A stretch of DNA of 64,000 nt from Bifidobacterium thermophilum (GTDB lineage: Bacteria > Actinomycetota > Actinomycetes > Actinomycetales > Bifidobacteriaceae). Of this stretch, positions 43,603 to 56,848 are shown one piece after another. The stretch is from contig JGZV01000004.1 of NCBI GenBank assembly GCA_000741495.1, positions 346,629 to 410,628 on the forward strand. The letters run 5' to 3'. The notes beneath the pieces were generated by a model, which worked only from the letters and a program-made list of their open reading frames with translations, did not search any database and was not told the origin of the DNA. Within the stretch, counting starts at the first letter, position 1. Each line of letters opens with the position of its first letter. The translations under genes and the position numbers were made by a program.

Positions 43603-46600
43603 TCAGTCGTTGTCAGATTCTTCGGGGATTCCGGAGCTCAGCTCGGCAAGGATATCCTGTTCTGTTTTCCCGCGTGCGTGCAGCTCGCGGTCGCCCTCGG
43701 TGGGCTCACTCAGATAGTACAGGGTGGCGTCGATGGTGTTCAACGGGACGTTCTCGATACGCGAAAGCAGCAACCGGTACATGTCCAGCTGGGCGAGCTT
43801 TTCGTTGATATCCGCCGCTTTGCGTGGTTTGGTTCCGGTTTTCCAGTCGACGATGGTGAACCGTTTGGTGGTGTCCTGCTCGTCGAGGCCGCCATAGAAG
43901 ACCGCGTCAAGCTTGCCGTGGACGATGATGCCGTCCAGTTGCGGCAGGGAGACGACGATCTGGCGTTCCGCCGCTTGGGGACGGCGACGCGCCCACCGTG
44001 ATTCGACCAGCCGGCGTTCCCATACGGCGAGCCGCTTGTCGACGGCGCTGACCGGTTGGGCGGCATCAATGTACCGGTGTTCTCTCGTCTGCAAATCCTG
44101 GATCATGGCTTCACGTGAAATCATCACGCCGGATGCCGGCGTGTCACCTGTACCGTTCGTGATGGCGGTGTCATGGAACGCATTGATGAAGCGTTCCGCC
44201 CACGCGTGGAATACGGTGCCCGCTTCGGCGGTCGGCGAGGCGACATGTGGAATCGGACGGACCATGCCACGCCAATATTGTTGCAGTTTGCGGCTGTCTG
44301 CTTGTCCGCTTTGGGCTTGCAGTGAAGTGACCGAACGGCGGGTGTTGGCCATGAGTCGTTGCGCGGCCTGTTTGACCTGCTCGTCAAGGTCGTCGCGATC
44401 GGCGTGCAGCTGGTATTCCTGCGGTTGCAAGTCGATATCGTCAAGCAAGGCGCGTGTTCTGCGCGATAGCACGTCGGTATCCGTGAATTCTTGCGGCTTG
44501 ATGGGCTTGCCGCGTTCGGCGCTGATCCAGTCGAGCGTGTTCTGTGCGGACTGGTCGAGTTGGTGTCGGGTTTGTTCACTCAAGGTGCCCGGCCACGGCA
44601 GATGCTCATCAGCATGGGTCAGTTCGACCGGCGTGCGCCATGCCTGACCGACCACCGCGTCTTCGAATATGTGCGCGTCATCACCGATGAAGAAGCCCGT
44701 GGGCAGGTGCTCCCCCGCCGATTCAAGCGTATGCGGCTGCCCGTCGTCGGCATGGGTGTCCGGGTCCGCTTCAAGCTTCTGGCTGTTCGCCCAAGATGGC
44801 AGCGCCACGACATCGAGCACCGTGCCCAGCGCCCCCGTGCACGCGTCATGGCTCATGGAATCGTGCATTTCCTGCCAGAACACGGATCCTGGGGTCAGCT
44901 TGCCGCCTGAGGCGATCATATCCGTCGTGCTGTATTTCGCGGCGGTGACCAGCACCTCGTGTTTGGCGCGGGTGACGGCGACATACGCCAAACGCCGCTC
45001 ATCCTCGTGCAAACGGCGGCCGTACTCCTCACGTTGTGTGAGGAACAGCTGGTTCTTGTCGATGGTGTCCATGTCGTCCAGCGGCAGGTCGCGGCCGGTG
45101 CCGAACACTTCGTCGGCGACGGTGAGCGTGTCGTCGAATGCGTCGAGCGCTTCGACCGGGTCGCCCCCCACCGTCGCATCATGCGGGAATCGCGGCAGAA
45201 TATCAGCGTCGGCACGCACTGGGGCGGGCACCATGTCGGCGCTGGTCAGCCACGTATTGGCCTGCTCCGTATACTCCGGCGGCTGCCACGCCCCGGATGC
45301 GTCCGGCGAGCCGGCGGATGGGGTTTTGCTGTCGTCCGTGGGTTTGACGCTGAGATAATCACCTTGGTTGCTGGGGAACGTCGTCTCGTTGACATCGACG
45401 ACGGCGACGGCATCCCATTGCAAACCTTTGGCCTGGTGGACCGTCATGAGGATGACGTCGACCGGTTCCGTGGCGATCGCCGCAGTCGGATCGTCCACTT
45501 GTCGCAGCGAATCGACCCACGTGATGAATCCGCGCAGGGTGGCCTGCCTGCCTTGGGTGATTTCCTGGGTGTAGGTGCCCACCAGTTCGATGATCGACTC
45601 GACCGGAGCGTGGGCGAGGGACGGATCGACCGGAATGTCCGGGAATGCGAACGCTTGGGCGAGCACCGTGTCGATGTCCAGATCGAGTGCGCGTGCCGCC
45701 GCACGAACCACATGGTCAAGCGGCAAATCCATTGCCTTGCGTACCTCACGCAGAATACGTCCGGCGTGCAGCACGGCGTCCACCGCCGCGTCGCTCAGCC
45801 CGCTGCCTGCCAGATCGTCCGCGGTTTGTGCGTGATCGACCACGTCGGACAGGTACACCAGATGCGGCAGTTGTTCACGATGCTCACGCACGATGGCTGC
45901 ACGCTCGCGCGCCCCTTCCTCACCGGTCGCATATCCCGCTTGGATGAGCGCCTGATACCGGCGATCAGTGTCACGCCGGTTGGCGAGCGCGGATAATGCG
46001 GTCAGGTCGCTGGCTTCCATATGGAATCGTGGGGTCGCCAGCAGTCGCATCAGTGATTGCGAGTCGGTCGGGTCGCTTACCACGTGCAGTAATGCGAGTA
46101 CGTCGCGCACGTCCGCGCGTTCCAACAGTGCGGAGTATCCGACCATTTGCACGCTCAGTCCGGCGTGGCGCAGGGCTTGATCGTACTTGGCCATCCGTTG
46201 TTTGCTGCGGAACAGGACGGCGACGTGGGGTCGTGCTTTGGCCTCGGCTGCAGGATCGTCGCCAGTGTGACGCGCGATGGCGAGTTTCGCGAATCGTACG
46301 ACCGCGTCGATTTCCTGGCCGAGGGTCTCGTATTCCTGAACGCCGATGGTGCCGAGTTCGTCACGGTCGGGTGCAGGGTTCAGGGGGAGGACTTCGACTT
46401 CGGCCATGCGCGAGCTGCTTGGTCTGCGATGGGCGCGACGCAGCTGCATGGTGAGGTTGTTGGCCATGCGCAGTACCGCACGGGGGTTTCTGCGGCTGAT
46501 GGTCATAGGGAAGGGGCGGTATCCGGGTCGTTCCAGTCCGAACGCGCGTTGGAAGATTCGCAGGGCTCCCGGGCTGGCTCCTCGCCACGCGTAAATCGAC

Positions 46601-47757
46601 TGGTAGGGGTCGCCGACGGCTGTCACTGCGGACCGGTCTTCTGCGGTGATATCGGCTGCGTGGTCGGGCGTCTCGGGATGGAAGAGGGCGGCGATGAGTT
46701 CCGCCTGCGTGGTGGACGTGTCCTGGTATTCGTCGAGCAGGACGTGCGTGTACCGGTGTCGGTATTGCTGGCCGATGGAGGGGAATCGTCTGACCAGCTG
46801 GTAGGCGGCGATGGTGAAATCGCTGAATTCCGCCATGCCGGCTTCCCGTTTGGCCTGTTCGTAGGCTTCGACCAGGTCGAGCAGGACGTTGCGTTGCCGG
46901 GTCACATCCAATAGTTGCGCGCAGTGGAACAGTGCGGAGTCGGCACGCTGGTTGCGTAATTTGTCCTGATATTCCCTGACTTTGTTGGCGTAGGTTGTGT
47001 CGCTGTCTTTTTTCAGCTTTCGGGGTGGTTTCGGAGCGCCGTTGCCCAGTGGATCATCCGCGGGGATCGTTGTTGCGCGTTCTGTGGTATCGGCGTCGAT
47101 GATGTGTTGCAGGCGGTCGATGAACGCGTCATCCCAAGTTCTGATGCGGCGTATCGCTTCATCGAGTGAATCGCAGTCCCCGCCGATCATCGCCCCGCTG
47201 ATGGCGTGGGACAGGTTGAGCAGCCGGCCCACCAGCGTGGTGAACGCCCCCTGTTGCGTGCCGTCGGGAGTGTTGTTGTCGGCCGGATCGGCTGCCAATC
47301 CGGCACCGGTTTCATCGTCGGCTTGTTCCACGGCGGCGAACAGGTGGTCGAGATGGTCGTCAACCACGTTGGACGCCAGCTGGAACGCCCCGGCGTCGCT
47401 CAACGGTTGCGCATCCTGGTCGAAACCGACCAGCAGGCCGTATTGTCTGACAATCGACTGGAAGAACGCGTCATAGGTCATGACGGTGGGTTTGAGCAGC
47501 ATGCTGGTGCCGTTTGCCGCGCCGCTGGAAACCCTGCCGGACAGTTCCGCGGCGGCTTTCTTGGTGAACGTTAGGCCGAGGATGCGCTCCGGCGGCACGC
47601 CTGAGGCGATGAGATGGTTCACGCGTTCGGTCATTGTTGTGGTTTTGCCGCTGCCCGCGCCGGCGACGACCAGCACGTCATCGGCTTCGGGCGCGTTGGC
47701 GACGTTCGCCTGTTCTTCACTCAAGCGGATGGTTGTGTTCATGTTCGCTCCACTCAT
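43603..47757 (-). CDS. adnB: AdnB-like helicase-nuclease subunit
   Basis: 1384 residues. The N-terminal UvrD/Rep motor has Walker A VAGAGSGKTT near residue 35 and Walker B LDEYQDTS. Motif VAVTRAKHE marks the end of the motor. The C-terminal PD-(D/E)XK nuclease has GKLDAVF and IVDWKTGTKP, with QLDMYRLLL as the QxxxY motif. It overlaps the upstream adnA by ATGA. In mycobacteria the same order, adnA then adnB, encodes the heterodimeric end-resection motor that takes the place of RecBCD/AddAB. Both ATPase and nuclease sites look intact. Confidence 0.87.
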   Translation of the reverse strand: MSGANMNTTIRLSEEQANVANAPEADDVLVVAGAGSGKTTTMTERVNHLIASGVPPERILGLTFTKKAAAELSGRVSSGAANGTSMLLKPTVMTYDAFFQSIVRQYGLLVGFDQDAQPLSDAGAFQLASNVVDDHLDHLFAAVEQADDETGAGLAADPADNNTPDGTQQGAFTTLVGRLLNLSHAISGAMIGGDCDSLDEAIRRIRTWDDAFIDRLQHIIDADTTERATTIPADDPLGNGAPKPPRKLKKDSDTTYANKVREYQDKLRNQRADSALFHCAQLLDVTRQRNVLLDLVEAYEQAKREAGMAEFSDFTIAAYQLVRRFPSIGQQYRHRYTHVLLDEYQDTSTTQAELIAALFHPETPDHAADITAEDRSAVTAVGDPYQSIYAWRGASPGALRIFQRAFGLERPGYRPFPMTISRRNPRAVLRMANNLTMQLRRAHRRPSSSRMAEVEVLPLNPAPDRDELGTIGVQEYETLGQEIDAVVRFAKLAIARHTGDDPAAEAKARPHVAVLFRSKQRMAKYDQALRHAGLSVQMVGYSALLERADVRDVLALLHVVSDPTDSQSLMRLLATPRFHMEASDLTALSALANRRDTDRRYQALIQAGYATGEEGARERAAIVREHREQLPHLVYLSDVVDHAQTADDLAGSGLSDAAVDAVLHAGRILREVRKAMDLPLDHVVRAAARALDLDIDTVLAQAFAFPDIPVDPSLAHAPVESIIELVGTYTQEITQGRQATLRGFITWVDSLRQVDDPTAAIATEPVDVILMTVHQAKGLQWDAVAVVDVNETTFPSNQGDYLSVKPTDDSKTPSAGSPDASGAWQPPEYTEQANTWLTSADMVPAPVRADADILPRFPHDATVGGDPVEALDAFDDTLTVADEVFGTGRDLPLDDMDTIDKNQLFLTQREEYGRRLHEDERRLAYVAVTRAKHEVLVTAAKYSTTDMIASGGKLTPGSVFWQEMHDSMSHDACTGALGTVLDVVALPSWANSQKLEADPDTHADDGQPHTLESAGEHLPTGFFIGDDAHIFEDAVVGQAWRTPVELTHADEHLPWPGTLSEQTRHQLDQSAQNTLDWISAERGKPIKPQEFTDTDVLSRRTRALLDDIDLQPQEYQLHADRDDLDEQVKQAAQRLMANTRRSVTSLQAQSGQADSRKLQQYWRGMVRPIPHVASPTAEAGTVFHAWAERFINAFHDTAITNGTGDTPASGVMISREAMIQDLQTREHRYIDAAQPVSAVDKRLAVWERRLVESRWARRRPQAAERQIVVSLPQLDGIIVHGKLDAVFYGGLDEQDTTKRFTIVDWKTGTKPRKAADINEKLAQLDMYRLLLSRIENVPLNTIDATLYYLSEPTEGDRELHARGKTEQDILAELSSGIPEESDND

Positions 47758-50700
47758 GCTGTCCTCGTTTCAAACACGGTATCGATTTGGCCGGCGCACG
47801 CCGGGCAGATGCCATGGCCGTCGCAGTATTTCAGATGCGCGTGCTGTGGATGCGCGACGATCCGCTCGGAACGCACCGCCGCCCCCGCATAGAACACGCG
47901 GGCGATCATCGCCAGCGCCCACGCGACTTGGGTGTTCGCGGCCACTTGGCTGAAATCCTTCCACAACCCGTCGGGCACGGTGTCGGGCCGGTTCATGTCC
48001 GTGTAGTCGTACATGCGGCCAGGGTGGGGGTATCCTCGGCGCGCTGTGAACGGCTTGTCGTTCACATGACCGTCGGAGAACAAGGGCGGCTGGTAGAGGC
48101 CTTCCGGCGCGTAACTTGTCGCCGGCGTCTCGGCCTCGTTGACATGGAACAGGACGCTTTGCGCGACCGGCGGCTGGTGGGTATCCCCAAGCCTGTCGCC
48201 TTGTGTCGGGAACGCCAGCCCCAGCTGGTAGCACACCAGCTGCAAGTCGTTGAACACACCTTTCACATCGGGCTTTTTCCCGGTTTTGTAATCCAGCAGC
48301 CTGATCTGTTCGCCATGGTCGGTGCGCCGGTGTTCCTCGCGGTCGATGCGTCCGGTCAGGTGGATTGTCAGGTCCTCGCTCATACCTTCGGGCCATCCGC
48401 CGACCATCATGCCCATGATGGCGCCGATGTCCGCCGCTGTCATCGGCATGACGGACGGGATCCGGTTGTACGCCGCCGCGATGTCGTCAAGGGTGAATCG
48501 CGCGTCGAACTCCTTCTCACATTCCGCGTAATCCAAGATGCCGACGGTGAAGTTGTCGCTGTTGGATTGCAAATAGTCAGCGCTATTGGATTTCACAAAG
48601 TACGAGGCGATATTCCCGAGCATCGTAGCCACTTGGGCGTCCTTGTACAGCAGCGTATACCGGTCGGCGGGATTGTTGATGGTCGCCGGATCGACACGCA
48701 GCTGGCGATACCGGTCCATCATGCGTCCGCTGATGGCGGCGATACGATCCTCAGTCGGCGTGTCGGCATGGTAGTCGGGATTGTCAAGTCCCGCCGCGCT
48801 GGCCTCCTGGGCGATCTGGTGGACGATGGTGCCGATACTCGCCTGCACGCCGCCGGGACGGGGGCCGGCGAACTGGTGGTCCATCATCCAGCACACCGGG
48901 CACGCCCACAGCCCGTCCACTGAGGACGGAGACAATGTGATCTCGTTGGCTGGAGGCTGCGCACCACGTTCGTGTGGTTCGCCGGCCGGTTGTGGTACGG
49001 ATGCGGGGGCCGGTTCACCGTCGGCTTCCGGCATCACCGGTGTTGCGGTCAGGAAAGACCAGTTGCGCGGGTCGGCGGATGAGACGCCGGCGTCATCGAG
49101 CAGCTTCAACGCGCGGTACGCGTCTTCGCGGGCCTGCCGCTCGCGGTCACTGTCACCGGTGTTGCGGGCGATTGTGATGCGTGCCGCCGCGACCAGTCCG
49201 CGCACGTCCGTGCACATACCCGCGATATCCGGCGTGATATGACGGTCCGTTCCGGCTTCGGAGGATGCGGATTGGCCTGAATCAGTTGTGCCGGCAGTCT
49301 GGTCGGCATCGAAACGTTCCGGCAGATACCGTGCGAGGAAATCGGAAGGGATACAATCATCCGACGCGGCGGCGGACAGTGTCACGCGTTCGCTTGCGCG
49401 GGTCAGAGCGACCAGCAGGCCGCGCTGCTCGCCATGCAGCACGGTGGTGAGTCGTTCATCGCGATGCGACCCGCGGTTGAGCGAAGGTATGGTGCCGTGC
49501 AACACGAGGTCGGCGAGATCCTCACCGCCGAACATCGTGTTGCGTGGCACGAGATTCGGCCACACGTCCTGTTGTACGGCGACAATCCACACCAGCGGCC
49601 AATGCCGTCCACCCGATCCGGCCGGCGTGGTCAGGGTGACCGCCTGGTCGATGGGCGCGACTTTCGCCAGCGAATCCGCCTCGATACGCATCGAGCGCAC
49701 AGCGCGGAAGAATGCGGTGATATCCCCCGTTCCGGCTCCGGACGCGTAGTCGAACAGGCGCATCGCCACATCCAACCGGTCATTGGCGGCACGCCCCTCC
49801 TGCGAGTTGATCAGCGCCGCGGTCTGCCAGGCGGTGGCGACGCGGCATTCGTCCCACGCCGCACCCAACACGTACACCGGCCGCATGTCGGCAAGTTTGT
49901 CGATATGCGCGGCGATCGCCCCGATATTGCGCCACATCGCCGCGAATGCGCGGATATCCGCATCATGGCGGGAAACCGCGCCAAGCATGTCCAGCATGAG
50001 ATCGGCATCCGTACCTGTGGCGTCCCCGTGCATCTGCCCGGTCATGTCCAACGGGCGCGGGCAGGCGAGCAGCAGGTACATCGCGTCCAACGTCAACGTG
50101 GATGCCGCCGCATCATGACCGGAATCGTCTGGTTGTGCCCCGGATGCGCCGTCAAGGCCGCCGTCCGGCTGTTGGACATGGTTTCCAGCATGGCTGTCTT
50201 GTGCTTGCAGCAGCGCCGCTTGCAGGCCTTCCCACCGCTGTTGCAGCACCTGCAAAGCAGAATCGTGGTGTTGCCCGTCAACAGCATCCCCGACAGGAGG
50301 CTCAGACTGTTGCCGGCTGATCGCGGACAATGCTGCCAACGATTGCATCGCTGATTCCACCGGGTCAAGACGAGCTGGGGATTGTTCCCTCCCCCTTCGG
50401 GCGACAATCAGCGGCGAACCCATCACCATGCGCACGCGGGAGCGGATGAACGAAGCGAGCCGTGCGGCGGCATCCCCATCATCGGACGCGTTGTCAGGCG
50501 CCCCCACGAATCTCGGGTCGGTGATCGCATCCGGCCCGAGCATGCGGATTTGGGCGAGCTCGATCATAGCGAACAAGCCTTGGACGAACGGCTCGTCCTT
50601 CAATGGTTTGGTCACCGACGAGTAGCGTACCGGCACGCCATCGCGCCGCAACCGTTCGCCGAAAGTGCGGACAGTCGCATTGTCGTGGGCGATGACGGCC

Positions 50701-52127
50701 ATATCGTTCCACGGGCGGTCGTGGTCAAGATGCTCAGCCTTGATGGCGGTAACCACCGATTCAAGCTCATCGTTCGCCGAAGCGTACAGGTGCGTGTCCA
50801 CGCTGCCGTCACGCGTAGCATCCTGCGGTTGCGCGGCGATCGGATAGCTGCCGGGCAATACCGCGGTTTTCCACGGACGTTGCGGGACAGGCAGATCGAA
50901 ATGCTCGTCGGAATCGATATCAAGACCGGCGCGGGCGATCACCAGATCGCGGTATGTCTCGCCTTGCGGACGGTTCAGCGTCACACTCGCGGCATGGAAG
51001 ACACCGTCGGATGCCAACAACCGGCTGAGCACGTATTCAGGATGCGATCCGCGGAACGTCTGTACGGATTCGTCAGGATTGGCGACCGCCAGCAGCCGCG
51101 ACCCCGCGCTGACCGTTTGCTCGAGGAACGCGAGGCCGGCCAGCGTCAGATCCTGCGCGTCATCAACCACGATGAGTTCCGGCAAGTCCTCCTTGCTCAA
51201 GGACGAAACCGCCAACGCGCCTTCGACCAGCAGCATCGACGGGTCGAGACGATACTGCCCCGGATAATTCGCTTCCACCGCCGCCGTATACTCTTGACGC
51301 AACGCGAACGCGAGTCGCCACTGCACGTCGAGCCGTCGCGCTTGCGGCTCCATACCGGCACCAGATGGGCCTGTCGCGCCTGTAATCGTTCGCAGCCGGT
51401 CGATCAGCGGCTGCTCGTCACGTTGACGCAAGCCAAGCTCGTTGATACGGGAGATCATGTCTCGCAATTGCACGATGAACGCGTCGCTGATCCCTTTGGT
51501 GAACATCGCGAGCGATGTCGCGTCCGATATGTGGCGCTGCGACGAAACGGCACCGGATATGCCGGCGGGCGTCATGTCCGGGGACGTCGGGTCGCAAATC
51601 ATATCCGCCCATTGCTCTTGTGCGAAATATTCACGCAACAGTGCGCACGTGTCGCATTCGTCGCCGCTGCGGGCATGCTGGATATGGACAGCTACCACGG
51701 TTCGTAGCAGCGCATCCTGTTCCGCGCCGTTCAGCAGACGCGGCAGTACACCGCCGGTATGAGAGCGTAGCGCGGTGATCGCCCGGAACGCGAGTGCGGA
51801 CATCGTGGTCACCGGACGGGCTTGGGACAGCGCGCCAAGCTCGTGGATGACGTCGTTGCCGAGCTTGTCCGCCATGACACGACCGGAGACGGTCATCGCC
51901 ACACGCGTGCCGCCGAACCGGCGGATGCCTTCAAGCAGCATGTCACGCGCAAACGTGGTCTTCCCGCTGCATGGCGCCCCCAATGCCACAAGCGTACGTG
52001 TCGTCTGGGCTTGTTCGCCGACCGTCAGCGCGTCGTCGAGCAGGGCGTGCGCCAACGTCTCGCTTGATGCGGTTTGCCCGCCGAATACCGCCGTGTTGTG
52101 TGTTGATGTACCGACCATGGTTCCCAT
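47754..52127 (-). CDS. adnA: AdnA-like helicase-nuclease subunit
   Basis: 1457 residues. The motor is divergent, with Walker A LGAPCSGKTTFA and a DEAD-like box VVDDAQD. The C-terminal nuclease has LTGRIDREE and LLDYKTGKKPD with the QLVCYQ motif. Cys residues flank the nuclease (CPVC near its start and CDGHGICPAC at the very end), consistent with the 4Fe-4S staple of AddB/AdnA-type nucleases. The ATG at 52127 has no strong ribosome site; 52118 is possible. It is coupled to adnB. The pair resects double-strand breaks for RecA-mediated repair. Confidence 0.85.
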   Translation of the reverse strand: MGTMVGTSTHNTAVFGGQTASSETLAHALLDDALTVGEQAQTTRTLVALGAPCSGKTTFARDMLLEGIRRFGGTRVAMTVSGRVMADKLGNDVIHELGALSQARPVTTMSALAFRAITALRSHTGGVLPRLLNGAEQDALLRTVVAVHIQHARSGDECDTCALLREYFAQEQWADMICDPTSPDMTPAGISGAVSSQRHISDATSLAMFTKGISDAFIVQLRDMISRINELGLRQRDEQPLIDRLRTITGATGPSGAGMEPQARRLDVQWRLAFALRQEYTAAVEANYPGQYRLDPSMLLVEGALAVSSLSKEDLPELIVVDDAQDLTLAGLAFLEQTVSAGSRLLAVANPDESVQTFRGSHPEYVLSRLLASDGVFHAASVTLNRPQGETYRDLVIARAGLDIDSDEHFDLPVPQRPWKTAVLPGSYPIAAQPQDATRDGSVDTHLYASANDELESVVTAIKAEHLDHDRPWNDMAVIAHDNATVRTFGERLRRDGVPVRYSSVTKPLKDEPFVQGLFAMIELAQIRMLGPDAITDPRFVGAPDNASDDGDAAARLASFIRSRVRMVMGSPLIVARRGREQSPARLDPVESAMQSLAALSAISRQQSEPPVGDAVDGQHHDSALQVLQQRWEGLQAALLQAQDSHAGNHVQQPDGGLDGASGAQPDDSGHDAAASTLTLDAMYLLLACPRPLDMTGQMHGDATGTDADLMLDMLGAVSRHDADIRAFAAMWRNIGAIAAHIDKLADMRPVYVLGAAWDECRVATAWQTAALINSQEGRAANDRLDVAMRLFDYASGAGTGDITAFFRAVRSMRIEADSLAKVAPIDQAVTLTTPAGSGGRHWPLVWIVAVQQDVWPNLVPRNTMFGGEDLADLVLHGTIPSLNRGSHRDERLTTVLHGEQRGLLVALTRASERVTLSAAASDDCIPSDFLARYLPERFDADQTAGTTDSGQSASSEAGTDRHITPDIAGMCTDVRGLVAAARITIARNTGDSDRERQAREDAYRALKLLDDAGVSSADPRNWSFLTATPVMPEADGEPAPASVPQPAGEPHERGAQPPANEITLSPSSVDGLWACPVCWMMDHQFAGPRPGGVQASIGTIVHQIAQEASAAGLDNPDYHADTPTEDRIAAISGRMMDRYRQLRVDPATINNPADRYTLLYKDAQVATMLGNIASYFVKSNSADYLQSNSDNFTVGILDYAECEKEFDARFTLDDIAAAYNRIPSVMPMTAADIGAIMGMMVGGWPEGMSEDLTIHLTGRIDREEHRRTDHGEQIRLLDYKTGKKPDVKGVFNDLQLVCYQLGLAFPTQGDRLGDTHQPPVAQSVLFHVNEAETPATSYAPEGLYQPPLFSDGHVNDKPFTARRGYPHPGRMYDYTDMNRPDTVPDGLWKDFSQVAANTQVAWALAMIARVFYAGAAVRSERIVAHPQHAHLKYCDGHGICPACAGQIDTVFETRTA

Positions 52128-52331
52128 GATATGCGGCCGGCACGCCGAGGCTTATATTTTCATCATGCCTCGGTGACGCACCGGGATCGGGCCTTCGTCA
52201 CGCTGCCGGCGCAATGTCGCAGCACAACGCAATCACCGTCGAGACTAGTCGCTCGAAACCGCATGATTCCAACAATCCGTCATCGCGCTTTCCTGTCTGC
52301 CAGGCACAGTCCCTCATCACTCGAACCTCAC

Positions 52332-52527
52332 GGTATCCTTTCCGCACTATTGATGTTGACCGGTGAACTCACGCCCATGGAGTACCAGGAGCGCCAAGCA
52401 CGCATCCACAGACGGAACCCGCTCAGCGAAAACCGCGCAATTGCGCCAATCCCCTCAACCAGGAAGGCCAAAACCCATCTGCTACGCCCTTGGTATCCTT
52501 TCCGCACTATTGATTCCGGCCGGTGAA
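52332..52527. repeat. Direct repeat pair, 160-bp period
   Basis: A 23-bp exact repeat beginning GGTATCCTTTCCGC starts at 52332 and at 52492. After 5 differing bases both continue with CCGGTGAA, and weaker similarity extends about 30 bp further (CATGGAG / CGTGGAG). On the plus strand each reads GILSALL in a different frame. Purpose unknown; a local duplication is the simplest reading. Confidence 0.75.
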
Positions 52528-52605
52528 AATCGCAGCCGTGGAGGACCGCCAATCCACTCCCCCTATCGCGCACGCCACCACCATTCACCAACGCCCCAAC
52601 ACAGC

Positions 52606-52655
52606 AATCGGGCCGGGCGGCTACGGAACACTGTCCGCAACCGCCCGGCCCGATT
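52606..52655 (-). terminator. Terminator of the rpoBC operon
   Basis: A perfect 15-bp stem (AATCGGGCCGGGCGG at 52606-52620 with 52641-52655, 20-nt loop) lies 35 bp after rpoC. The T tract is weak (GCTGTGTTGG). Confidence 0.8.
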
Positions 52656-52690
52656 CGCATCAATCAGCCGGAGCTTCAGCCCGCATGAAA

Positions 52691-56755
<4,065 letters not shown>

Positions 56756-56848
56756 TCTTGATTCCTGTCTTTGAAATTGGTTCCATCACGTTTGCGGGAG
56801 CCGTCACGTCCCGGCCTGCTGTCAGGCCGGGAGCGTACGGCTGTGTCG

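Larger units (their letters stand above)
52128..52690. other. Intergenic region between rpoC and adnA
   Basis: 563 bp with no supported gene. It holds the rpoC terminator (52606-52655) and a pair of direct repeats (52332-52527). Short ORFs on both strands lack ribosome sites and family features. Confidence 0.6.

Noticed and set aside
52131..52663. ORFs of 111 and 131 codons between rpoC and adnA
   Set aside because: They cross the rpoC terminator or the direct repeats and lack ribosome sites and family features.
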